Below the pieces are notes generated by a model. That model did not search any database. It was not told the DNA's origin and saw only the letters and a list, made by a program, of their open reading frames with translations. Shown here in pieces: positions 48,676-60,500 of a stretch of DNA of 64,000 nt (the stretch's first letter is position 1; the number at the start of each line of letters is the position of its first letter). The stretch lies in NCBI RefSeq assembly GCF_000203795.2, contig NW_006281099.1, positions 1,553,774-1,617,773 on the forward strand, given 5' to 3'. The DNA comes from Batrachochytrium dendrobatidis JAM81 (lineage: Eukaryota > Chytridiomycota > Chytridiomycetes > Rhizophydiales). The position numbers and the translations under genes were made by a program.

Positions 48676-51103
48676 TTATTGTTGAAAGTACTCTATCCAT
48701 AGATCAACCATCTTTTGAGTGATCTTGTGTTGTGCATCAGTAAGCTTATTTATCCGGCCATGAGTATGGTTTTCTGGTGCGTTTAAAACACCATGCAAGC
48801 AATATGGCATAGATTTAAGATCCCATTTTACACGTTTATCTCCAGCAGACTCTGTGACCCAGTATTCAGGAATGTGTAGGTCGATGTTATAAGACGGTGT
48901 TCGAGATCCAAGCCCCCCATTAAACCAGAGCGGGTTTCCAGAATTATCCAAGTGCAGCAGCGGTCCACAAACCTTGGATGTGCTGGCACTCATTTCCAGC
49001 GTGCCAATTGCACCACCATATCCAGTGGTTAAACCAAAGGGAATATGCAACGCTTCATGAGCAAGCCAATATGTTTCCTTGTCTCCATATACAACGGAAT
49101 ATACGCTATTTTTAAGTGGATTGCTATTTAGCAGACTCGTCAAAAGAATTGCAGGCATTGCTCGCAATTTATCCCAAGCAACGACGCCAGATTCCATCTC
49201 GTCGGATGCCTTGAGACTCATGATTCGACTGTTGTTGTAGATCAAGTTGTTTGTAAATGGCATAGCGATTTGCCTCATCATCTCTGCCCGTTTTTCTCCA
49301 TACCCGAATGTTCCATCCGCCAGTGTTCGATCCCGAAACAAAAATGCTCCTGTTTTCACATATTCTGGCATTTGAAAAATAGTTTCTGGCGGCTGCAAGA
49401 ACAGCGTGTCTGAATCTATTAAAAGAACATGTCGGAACTTGGAAGCCATGACTGCAAACGGCTTATTCTCCCATCCTCTACTGCACTTGTCTATATTTAG
49501 TATATTTTTGAGATCAACTAGTTCCACACCAGGCAGTTCTGACAGCATCAATCGCTTTGATTTGGTCAAATCACTTTCGCCACAGTACATAATCTGAATA
49601 GGCAGCTTTGAGCCAATATGTCGTAGCATGGTGATTGTATGTTTTGCAACGAGTGCATATTTTGTTCCTGTGGTCATAACAATTCCTGCGCTGTTGGATT
49701 TGAAAGCTGAATGCAAAGCAGACTGGTATACTGGTCCGCGAATAAACCAAGGATATAGCTTGTCTTCTAGCTGAAAAAATCGGGCCTCGAATTGTTTTCG
49801 AGTCTGGTTATCAATTTTTTGTAAAACAATCTGTGCGTACATGTTGTATGCCGTTTGATATAATCTACCGTACTCGCCAATTCGTGTCCAATTAGCTGGT
49901 GAAAGAGTAATGCTATCCGATAACATTTGGGAAATCTGTAAATTCATGGTATTGATTTTCGCTGGAGTAACGACGGTATTTGGTATGTATTTTTGAATTT
50001 TTCTAATCAGATTCACAAAATCATCGAGAAATTGTTGGATTAGAATATTTTGTTTCAAATTAATAGTAGTAATGATAGACTAGTCAGACTGCTTTAAATG
50101 CATCCAACTCACTTTGTTCCACGCGAACCACTGGATAGTGAGTGCAATGTATAGCCACTTGCTGAGCGAATACTGTCAGGCACACTGTAAAAATATCGAA
50201 GTAAGCCGTCCCGGGACGATGAGCTACTGTTTAAAAACCAAAGCAGCAGACCTGAAAATGAATACAAAATGGGATGAAATGAAATCAAAAGCGTCAGCCA
50301 AGTCACTTGGATGTTACAATCATATTCACATAGAATAAAGTGCTAGTATCAAAATACATAAACAGCCAGCTTTATGAAATGATGGGTGCCAATTTACTGA
50401 ATAATGTTTGCCCTTTGAACTCCTTGAAGTTTTTTGGGGTTCCCATGCTTATTTTTGTATAAGATACTGAACGAATGTTCAATCACATTGCAGTTTCAGT
50501 AAGTTCCATAATTGCTAAATTTGCAGCTATTCTTTCAGCCAATCAACCAGCGGTTGATTTGGATGGAAACAGCGACCGCATTTCTGGGACGTGAATCTCA
50601 ATTAGAACGCGAACATATGCGAGTTTTTAGGATACAACAGTGATGAGTTTGGAAACAGTCGAATTCAATATCTGGATTGAAATGAATGAGTCTGGTGACC
50701 GTATAATGTATGGTTATGAGGAGAAAGGGATAGTTTCAGTTCAAAACTAGTTTGATTTTGTATGAACGTTGTGCTTTAAAAATCGAGAATGTCGAACGTC
50801 GACTCTCAATAGGAAAACGGAATGAATATTTAACCCTTGCTATTATGGAGCAGAATAGACTGCAAGATCAACAAGTCGCACTCTATGCGAATATGAGTGT
50901 AGTGGCCAGCCATATGTTCTGATTTTTGCAAGACAACGTTATTCATTTCACATGCCAAATCACTTACATGTCTGTATCAAAACAAGCAGACCAAACAGTC
51001 CAAAAGTTATTGGTAGCGAACAAGGCCGTACAAAAAGACGCCGTAGTTGTTTTGCATATCCAGTCAGACCAGAAGATCTAAAAGTGTTTGTGTAAATTCC
51101 CAT
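48676..51103 (-). CDS. MNN1-family alpha-1,3-mannosyltransferase-like type II membrane protein
   Basis: This is a Golgi-type glycosyltransferase. Three exons (51103-50968, 50251-50113, 50002-48676) join in phase to 533 residues. The join of exons 1 and 2 creates one membrane anchor (SLPITFGLFGLLVLIQTCLL and on) after a basic cytosolic start, the expected type II topology. The catalytic domain begins GIVMTTGTKYALVAKHTITML and carries the DxD metal motif in LLIDSDTLFLQPPETIF, then KTGAFLFRDRT, then ESGVVAWDK and HEALHIPFGL. Intron 1 is about 716 bp because it contains a MITE-like element. Without that join, the second exon has no start codon in frame. Confidence 0.85.
50320..50899. mobile_element. 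MITE-like element, copy g, inside intron 1 of the mannosyltransferase gene
   Basis: A degenerate left repeat (CATATTCACATAGAAT, at about 50321) and right repeat (ACTCTATGCGAATATGAGTG, 50879-50898), with TA on the outer side of both ends. Interior blocks match copies a, d and h: AAAATACATAA, CAGCCAGC, TTTACTGAATAATG, CCTTTGAACTCCTTGAAG. About 580 bp, non-coding. Confidence 0.75.
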
Positions 51104-51299
51104 GCGATTATGTAATCTTGAATGAGTCCGAGTGTGTTATAAGCAAACTTTAGATAGGATGAATACTGGTGAAATGCTTATCAACATGTTTAAACGAATA
51201 AAGGTCTCGCTTGATTATATTTGAATCAGGGACGCAATGCTGTCTGTAAGGGATAAACGTTACTTTTGCAAGACATTTGCGACGGCTTAACGATCCATC

Positions 51300-51473
51300 T
51301 TAAGGCTTTTGCTTGGCAACCCTACTGACGCTGCCCTTCGCGTCGACAGTCTGAATAACCAAATCTTGCATTCCGCGCTCATCCATATCGAAGATTCCAA
51401 CACTCGAGCGAGACTCAAGTCCACGAATCTGCAATCCAAAAAGCTTCGACGCTCTAGTCTTGGAATCCTGCAT
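51300..51473 (-). CDS. small uncharacterised ORF, 57 residues
   Basis: This frame starts at ATG 51473 and ends TAA at 51300, with a stop just upstream of the ATG. The product contains KLFGLQIRGLESRSSVGIF and MQDLVIQTVDAKGSVSR, an even mix of charged and hydrophobic residues that looks more like a real protein than the other frames here. I recognise no family. It could be a single-exon small gene or the last exon of a longer one. The plus strand also has a 72-codon frame over the same bases. It would be divergent from ZNG1, with only 84 bp between starts. Confidence 0.4.
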   Translation of the reverse strand: MQDSKTRASKLFGLQIRGLESRSSVGIFDMDERGMQDLVIQTVDAKGSVSRVAKQKP

Positions 51474-51557
51474 TTCTTGTATAAATCAGGTGATGGTTGG
51501 AATCGCATTGAAAGTTGTCAAACTTGAAGTTTTCCCAATTCCTATCGAGCCAGCAAC

Positions 51558-53608
51558 ATGAATGACGATGATATTCCTGACCTTGTTCTCGACCAACTAC
51601 CAGAACACACAAGTGTTGAATCGAGGTAGACTTGATTTGATGAATTCCATCCATTACATGTTAGAGTTTGCTCTTGTTAATCCTGATCAACTCATTCTAG
51701 AAACAAAAAGGTGCCAGTGACAATCCTTACAGGATTTTTAGGTTAGTCAAGTCGTCTGGCTTTAAACAGTAGCAGCGCATGAGTGGTTTAAAGCCAATGT
51801 TTAAATATGGCCTGCAGAGCAGTGCTACAGCTCTTGTGTCATCAGACAATGCGTTGCATGCATCTCTAAACCAAGTTGAATCTACTTTAAACCTTGTAGG
51901 AAGCGGTAAAACTACGCTGTTGCTTGATCTATTGAGTGATCCTACTCATGGAAAACGAATCGCTGTAATCCTCAACGAGTTTGGCGAAAGTATATTTATC
52001 AAGTTGTCTAGCATTGAAATGCCATTTTGTTGGCTCTTGACGATCAACATGCTCATCATGTTGCATATATTGTATCTTGAATGAATTAAACCATCATTCA
52101 AATCAAACCTACAACCAGGTGCCGGAATTGACAAGAGTATGAGTGTTGGCAAAGATGGTAAAATCATGGAGGAATGGCTAGAGCTTGCCAATGGATGTTT
52201 GTGCTGCTCTCTCAAGTTGAGTTTCATTTTGTACTATAAACGTGGTTGAATCTATTTACAATCTGTCCAAGTGTAAAACTTTCTAGATTTGTTGCCATGA
52301 TAAAAATGCCATCTAATGCGTGTTTTTGATTATACTTTTAGAGATGCTGGTGTTAAAGCCATTGAGAATTTGGTAAAAAGAAAGGGCCAATTTGACTATG
52401 TTTTACTGGAAACAACAGGACTTGCTGATCCAGGTGAGAGAATGGCATCCAATGACTTTGATTTGATTACATGTTTTTATTTTAACATCACTCGCATCAA
52501 ATCAGGTCCAATCGCATCACTGTTTTGGCTAGACGAAGAGTTACAGAGCGATCTTTACCTTGATGGAATCTTGACCATTGTAGACGCCAAACACATTGAG
52601 CAGTACTTGACTACCCAAAATAAGCACAACTCGATCAACGAGGCTGTTAGGTTGAAGTATAGTTTGCTTGACTTGCTAGTCTTCACGCGACTAAACTTTC
52701 ATGAATGATTGGCTGTTTTATATTCTATAGGCAAATTGCGTTGGCCGATCGACTAGTCATCAACAAGTGCGATCTAGTAGACACGGACACAGTAAACACT
52801 GTGGTTGAAAAAGTCAAGTCTATCAACTCTTCTGCTCCAATCTTAAAAACTGAGCGATCCAAGTATGTTAATATTTGGATTTTTTGAAAAACTATCAGCT
52901 AGAATGCCATGCTAGTCCATCTTATACATGGTTTAAAAACTACTTTTTATCTTACTAATACATTCTGGTCTCTTTTTGACTTACTTGACACTAGGGTTCC
53001 TGTCGAATTTATACTTGATTTGCATTGTTTTGAGCAAGTAGATAATGACCCTTTTACCGACCGTGTTCACCAGCAGACTGCTCACAAGATTGACGAGGTA
53101 TATATCTACTTTATGTTTTGCTACAACCTTCAATCTTTCTGTTGATGATGAATTGACAATTATTTCATCTACTTTGGCATAGTATGTATCCACAGTTATA
53201 TTCACATGCACGGGAGTTGTAACCAAGACAAAACTGGATCTATGGATCCAAGCACTGTTGTGGGAACAAACTCTTCTCAATATAAATGCTTCTCTACCAC
53301 AGCCCAAACTATTGCGTCTTAAAGGTGTTGTGGACGTTATCGGACAAGATCGCATGTGTATTGTTCAAGGTGTTCAAGAAATGTACGATCTGCATGAGGG
53401 GGGTGCTTGGCCCAACGGACCAAGAGTCAACAAATTTGTTTTGATTGGTAAGACTCGTTTCTGTTGACAATGAGAAAACGGTAAACCGAGTTTAAAAACA
53501 TGTGCTGACGCTTTTAAATGCACTATATACGAATGCCTCAATATATTAGGTATGGAGCTGGATAAAGAACTTTTGATTCAATCGTTCACTAAATCATGTC
53601 TAGACTGA
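51558..53608 (+). CDS. ZNG1: ZNG1/CBWD-like zinc-metallochaperone GTPase (COG0523, CobW family)
   Basis: ZNG1 is a GTPase that transfers zinc to methionine aminopeptidase. Exons start at 51558-51625. The next ends LTGFLG, and the P-loop is completed after an intron (SGKTTLLLDLL at about 51901). Following blocks are RIAVILNEFGES, EEWLELANGCLCCSLK with the metal-binding CxCC, then YVLLETTGLADPGPIASLFW, DGILTIVDAKHIEQYL and LVINKCDLVD (the G4 NKxD motif). The C-terminal CobW domain contains LLRLKGVVDV and VQGVQEMYDLHEG. The N-terminus (MNDDDIPDLVLDQLP) aligns with the metallopeptidase-binding region but lacks the cysteine of the CPELVP motif known from other ZNG1 proteins. Confidence 0.9.
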
Positions 53609-53734
53609 TACAGCAGGCTGAGTTTGTTGATAATATATAGTTTCAAACACGCATTGTTTGATAAATATTATTTATATTATCAGATATTTGTCTATTGATG
53701 TGTATTGTGGCATGATACAATATCAAGCAAGCGC

Positions 53735-56700
53735 TCATGCCGTAAAACGACTGTGCATCCTCTCCCATGATTCAGCTATATTGGGTGGTCGTACCACTTT
53801 GGTTGGCATTGATGGGTACTATTGGATAGACAGCAAAATACCAATATTGTCATAGTTTAGTCATGGCAATATCTCGAGTAGTGTAGATGGCATGTGAATA
53901 GGTGTTATACAGAATTGATCCATCTTACCTGGAGTCTTGGAATCGTTGATATGATTTCACCAGTAAACAATGACTTGATAGATTGTGACGAAAGATGGTA
54001 TCTGGTCAGTCGCTCATAAAGAAACCGGTATTGGTAAAATATAGAAGAGAATCCAATCGGCACACTCTAGAATATTGCAAAATAATATCAACGTTAATTT
54101 ACAAACGTTTGTCTTGTTAACGTCGATGGTTAAATTTAGATAGTAAACTATTTACTTTGAGGCGAATATAAATATTTTGCGGAACTCGGGTTTCGTCAGT
54201 GGATGGATTCGGCCTTTGTTTCCATCCAAAAAATCGCCAGAGTAGATTTGAAGACTCGGTGATCAGAATGGGTGTAAACTGAATTCCCTCTAAATAAAAA
54301 CAGTCGAATACAAGTGAGTAAACATTGTTGCATCAAGTCATTGCATTTGTGTAGTTGGAAGTACTCACGGGGAAGTCGACCAGGATCTTTGAAACGCAGC
54401 ATTACAGCAAATAGTGGAAAGTGGTTTAAAATGGCCAAAACAACTTCCAGTACAGCGTGGATAATCACCACACCAATGCGACACTGTCCACATATACAAA
54501 ATGTCAATATCCCAAAGTATCTAATTTATATCATTAAACTATGCATGCAGTCAACATACAAAGAATTGTAACATACCACAGAAAATAGCATATAGTACAC
54601 GGCTACAGTGGGTAGTAGAAACACTAAAAGTGTAAAAAAGCAAGTTCCCAGCATCAACTGATCAAGATCGTATTCTGCAGAATCCACTCGATTTCTTAGT
54701 GCGTTGCGTTTTTTCCCTCTAAAAAGCGTAAATAACGATTGAATCACTGTAATTTGCCAATAGTACATCTTGGCAGATATGATGTAGAATAAATGCAAAT
54801 GAACTGTGGCTAGCATGATCAAATCTGACAAGATGGAGATGGACATGGTTGCTCCAAAGACACCTGTTTTTCCAACTAATAAAAGAATATCTGGAATAAA
54901 GTCCGCGACCACAAGAAATATTTCTAAATAAAACAATATACTGTTAGACTCGTACAAGAATTATTACCATGCAATATATTTTGAAAACTAAAGCGAAAAC
55001 CAAAAACCACATACCACTCCAAGATAGAACAAGCCAGCCAAACAATTCACCAATAAACGAATTCAACTCGCTATTAAGTTTTAATCCAGCTGGCCATCCC
55101 ATTAGCCATTGAATGGTGGTATCTACCCATTCAATCGTGCACGTCTTTTGTAAAGAAATAAAACATTCAGCTGATACAGTCTGGCTTTTCAACAGCAAAA
55201 GCACATACCTTGAACAAATCAATCAGTATTGCTGAAATTTCATACCGATAGTCGATAATAACAGATCCCAATGCAAGGCCAATAATAATGTCATTAGCAA
55301 CCAGCCAGACAGTATTAAAAAATCTAATTATAATTATAAAACTGTAAGCATAGATTTCTTGAATTTACTTTGCATATATAAATAAACTTTATATCATCAC
55401 TCACCCAATATATCGCGCCTGCGCTTTTGCAGAAAGTTTAGTATTGCTCGTATGCCAAGTCATGTATTGTTGTGGCCAAAACAGAATCTGCTGTAGTCTC
55501 AATTGAACTTGATGCATAGCTGTAGATGTTTTTGTCAGTGATGTGTTGAAAAAAATCACATCGCTGTTTAAGATCCAAACCAGAAATTGTCCAACAATTT
55601 TAAACACAAAGACTGCTAAAAATATTGGGTATACAACAACTTGACAAAAAATCTTCCATAAAAATGGCTTGATACATCCAACTAAATTTGAATTGGATCG
55701 ATCCAAAGTAGCTGTAGAGTAGTTTTGGGAACGTTTTGATTGAGTTATGGCTCCACTATTTCGTGCAAAAATATTAATCTATATAAAAATATTAAATATA
55801 ATGGTGTATACTGTAAAACATTCAAAGCCATCATCCAACTAAATAGTGCACAACACACCTTTCCAAAAATATACTCAATATCTTCTCCTTGAACGTTGCC
55901 AATACTTGAAAAAACGGTTGTAGTGTGGTGTATAATCTTTGGCATGATAGAAGGTGACAGTTTGTTTGGCGGTGCCAAATGCCGAGATGATAATGTTGAG
56001 TTGGAGATTGATTCATGCTCATTGTTAAATCCACTTCCAGTATTCAATAGTGATACATTTAAAATAAGTGGGTGTGTCGAGTAGTATTGCAAAGATCTTG
56101 GTGCTGGACAGGTATAATATATAATATATCGTCCTCGAACGATTTGTGGGTCATCCCGAAATTCTACATCTCTTTGCAAAATACAGCATGTTAAAATGAT
56201 AATCCAAGTGATATAATCGACAAGCATTGAGACTTTTAAAAAACAATAAGTATATCTTACGATATAACTGGAATCTTTCCAGTAGGATCCATAAGAATGG
56301 TTATCCATATTGGACAAAGTTTTTTGAGTTTGATTTCCATCGATTTGATAGACGAAAGAACTGATGTATCAAGTGTAACAAAAATTCATAATGCAGTTAG
56401 TATTAGATATTGATGAGTTGATTGCTTTTACAGCCTATTGACGTAAGATGGTCACTAAATAAAAATATCGTGCATAATAAACAGCCATTTTTGTAAAGTT
56501 ATGTGCCAGCTCCACCAAATTTACTGAACAACATTATGTCCTGAACTTTTTGAAAAAGTTGACTGGCCTTTTTCCTCTACATTAGCTTTTGCATAAAATA
56601 TTGAGCAAATATTCAATCTCCAACTCTTTTTCAATCCAAACATTGGGTAGTTGTATGAAAACAACAGCTGCATTCCTGGAATGTGCAATCTTTTTTTTCA

Positions 56701-57429
56701 AACTAGATTGGGAACATATCTGATATTCTAGGAGACGATAAAGTGGGGTTTGATTGAGAGTAGTTGAATCCAATATATGGATTGTAATGGATGGGTCTGG
56801 TGATGGTACAATATATAGCTATGCCAAAGTGAAGAAAGGACACGTTCTTGATTATAGTTTGTGTAATGAACGTTGCATTCATTGAAGTAGTCCATCTCCA
56901 ATAGGAAAGCATAACGAATATTTAACCCTTTTCTGTCATGAAGCAAAATAGAGACTGACTGCAAGATCAATGCAGACCACATTTTACGTGAATACGGCTG
57001 TAAAACAATAGAATTGTCGAGTAAATTATTCACAGATACATTAACGAAAATCTAAAGATTTACGCCAACAATGCTGAATCTTGCCTCGTCTAGTAGCATC
57101 TGCCGGAAAGCCAATACCAACAATCGAGATATTCGAAGGTACTGAAAAAAAAGATTTATCTATTGAGGATGTCTAAATAAAATTTAGTAATGGTTGATGT
57201 ATTCAGCAAATTGCTCATCTAGTTTAACTGTTACATGGAAACAAGTCATCAAATATCTAGAGTTGACAATTAGAATGCGCAATGAATAGGACCGACATAC
57301 CAAAAGTGATGTTTGAGTCACACACACAACCGAGTTTCCACAAGTCCATCCCATCAGCCATACCGCTTTATGCACAGGTGGAAGTCGGTCTTGCCAAAAG
57401 ACCTTGATATTAAGCACATCAGACGGCAT
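53735..57429 (-). CDS. GPI1: GPI-anchor synthesis subunit Q (PIGQ/GPI1)
   Basis: This is a subunit of the ER GPI-N-acetylglucosaminyltransferase, the first step of GPI-anchor synthesis. Strong family blocks are IEWVDTTIQWLMGWPAGLKLN, LFRGKKRNALRNRVDS, DLDQLMLGTCFFTLLVFLLPT, HFPLFAVMLRFKDPGRLP, and a C-terminal IFYQYRFLYERLTRYHLSS. Multiple membrane helices are seen. The last exon ends ERMHSRFTA at 53735. The frame can be followed upstream to MEIKLKKLCPIW (56340), which joins through GTAAGA to DVEFRDDPQIVRGRY. An N-terminal exon near 57429-57301 (MPSDVLNIKVFWQDRLPP..WLMGWTCGNSVVCV) and one near 57146-57065 fit the family N-terminus. I could not make both joins agree in phase. A MITE-like element lies in the intron between. 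Confidence 0.83.
56431..57000. mobile_element. MITE-like element, copy h, in a PIGQ intron
   Basis: Left repeat CAGCCTATTGACGTAAGAT (56431-56449) and a near-perfect right repeat ATTTTACGTGAATACGGCTG (56981-57000). TA directly flanks both ends. 570 bp, non-coding. Interior blocks match copies d and g (TTTACTGAACAACATTATG, GGAAAGCATAACGAATATTT, GACTGCAAGATCAATGC). Confidence 0.82.
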
Positions 57430-57576
57430 CCAGTATTCAAGTGGCCAAATTTCCAAACGGAATTTTACACATAAAATAACAAGCCCTCAGGAAATAGATT
57501 TGCATGGTCGAGTTTACCACTTCAAATTTATTTCGAGATTCAGACATTTACAGCAATAATTGAATTTATTAGAATA

Positions 57577-60500
57577 TCATTGAGTACACCGGGACATTCC
57601 TGGACTACTTCCATTTGATCCAATCAGCTGAGACACACAAGTACACACTACGATACGCTGCTCAGTCAATACATCAGGGTCCTGTATAACCATCAATGAA
57701 ACTCGGGGTTGCTTTTCCTTGATCAGCATCAGTGCATACTAAAAATAATCAATTTAAGCAAACATTGACATAAAATAGACATATAGAAACAATACCAAAC
57801 AATTTACATCTTCCCCGTCTTGTTCATCGTCCGAAATAAGAACAATATATCTACTTCTTGATATATTAATCTTGAGTCCAAATGAAACCGACGTGACTTG
57901 ACTCGTGTCAAGATGAAGGGACCCAGCTATGTGTCCACGTTGAAACCTACCGTCACAATGCATTTCAGTATCTAAAGTGACGCAGTAGAGCATTGTACAA
58001 ATATATAAAAACGTCCTTACATGTCAAGCCTGCGGATATCAAGAAGAACAGAGTGCTTACGCATTTGAATCAAATCATCAATACCAAGTCTACCAACAAT
58101 CCCTTTTTTGCTGCTCATAAACGAAAACTGCCACAAACCGTTTCAAATACATAGTTTCAGCCAAAAAGTGTTAGTCAAGCATACGCTATCGTAGTATCTA
58201 TCCTTGGATGCTACAAGTAACAGCCAAGAGAGTCAAAAGCACATACACGTTTTGTTGCAAAAAGCATATTTGGATCCTGCGGCGATGCAGTATGTGCTAA
58301 ATGAAGATGGCTGAGTAATGACGGTGGAGTAATCTTTACAGCCTGGATAGAATAAACTATACACTTTTCAACGTCAATTGAAGGCATTTCAGAAAAAAAA
58401 AGCATGGCCTAACAGTGTCAAGGCATTGAAATGTAAGCAAAATTAATATACACAACTCGCTTGATGAATATCAAGTTCAAAAGCATTTCTCAAACTAATA
58501 GTAATGCAAAACAAACCCATCTCATTTTGATTGCAACTTACTTGGCTAAAATCGCTTTGCAAAAGTTGATCGCGGTGTTGCTGTAAAATAAACACACCGA
58601 CATATATAAATATAAACGGTGGTGCGACCAAAAAATAGTCCCACAAATGATAGATTTTGTCAAGTGGGAATACATCTTGAAAGGTTTAAATATATAAATA
58701 CAGTCTGGCGTAAATTAACCTGAAATATATCATTTGAAAAGTGCTGTCAAAACACAACTTACGAGCATATAGCGTCATAAACCATGAGATTGCAAATAAC
58801 TCTGGACCGAGACCAATCGTGTATAAATGCGCAGACAGTTCAGGATCATGAAAAGAAAGAATGTATCTGAATGCAAGCATAAATCTAATGTGATCCGTTG
58901 AAATTAGTAACAAAAGTCAAGCATGTATTTATCATCAGCCAGTATATCAAAGCAGCTATATTGACAATATAAACATACTCTCTCATAAGCTTGGAGTTAT
59001 CATGAACAAAAAAGCCATGGCAGTATTTGGATATGAATGCAGTCATACTGGCAAATACTAATGCCTAACAATCAGCCAGTACGTATTTTCAAAAGTTAAT
59101 ATCTATAGTATTTTTATAACAATCAACACAACAAATCCTACTTCATCGTCAAAATTCAAAACCAGAAAAGGAGCACACATTGAGTCCAGACCTTGCCAGT
59201 ATACATGTTGACCTTTTTCGTTTTCAATCCACGCTTTAAGCACTCTTTTCAATTTCTGGTGTCCAATTGGAGACGATAGCAACTCGTTATACTAAAATCG
59301 CATTTGATCAACACAAAATAATGTTAAATTATAAAACCTGTTTTTATTTTTTAGCAAATATTACCCTCAGCAAGTCAAACCGAATGTAGCACTTACCTGA
59401 TGACAACGAGGAATATCAAGATCCAACTAATACAATTTAATACGGAATTTGACATGAATTATTAGCAGATATCTATTTTATAGGTTCTGTTGCCGATGCA
59501 CTGATTAAAATACAAATCAATATATTTACCTGTCGGTCAGTTTCGGCTTCTGTTTCTTTATCAATTGCACCATATGCTGCATCTGTATCACCAGTGACAT
59601 TAAGCAATGCAGCCCAAATCTTTCCTCTTAATAACTATCAACAGACACAAAAGATTGCCAGAAATTTTGTTAACTATACAAAGCAAAGCTTATAGAAATG
59701 TAGATTTGCAGAAACACTGAAATTGTGACTTGTAACGTTGGTTTAAAACCTACACTTTTTAAATGGGGATATACACGATGGTGTGACTTACTGGTGGAAT
59801 ATCAGAAACTGCTTCATATTGAATTGAGTCGATTGAAGTTGGATACGCGCACAGTAGCCCATACATGAGTTTGGTGCGGTGATACTGATACCGCATATCA
59901 GACTCTCTGGCTGAAAGTGCCAACTGTAACAAACCATTTGATCCTGATCCTTGAGCAGTCAAATATGCTTCCCAAATAGCATCCAACTCCAACGCTGTAA
60001 AGTTTGTTATATGTCTCCACTCATCGCGATATATATCTCCTACGCCGTTATATGACCGACCAGAAACAATCCCATCTTGACTAAACAAACTACTTTCAAA
60101 AAAATCAATCTTGGACAGCACGGCTTCAACAGGCACGTCCACAAAAGCATCTCGAAACAGATTGGCTCTCAAATGAACCAAAGAGCTTTGAAGTTTTTCT
60201 TCAACGTTTTCGCCGATACGGACAACGGTTGGAAGCTTAAATAGTGCAGGAATGTTTGATACTCCTTGTTGTTTTAAAACAAGAGCTTCCAAATCGCCAC
60301 CAAGCATTTTCCAGTAGTGAAAAAGTTCAAACAAGGTGAGTGGGTATCTGTACGATCGGGTCGGTGAGTTTGCCAGACTTGGTGTAGTAGAAAGATTAGC
60401 TTTTTGAAATAACGGCAATCTAGTAGTGGCAGTCGTATCTTTTGCAGATGGGTCATCAACTGCAATGGCACTCGCTCGCTGTGCCAGTTTGGACTCGTAT

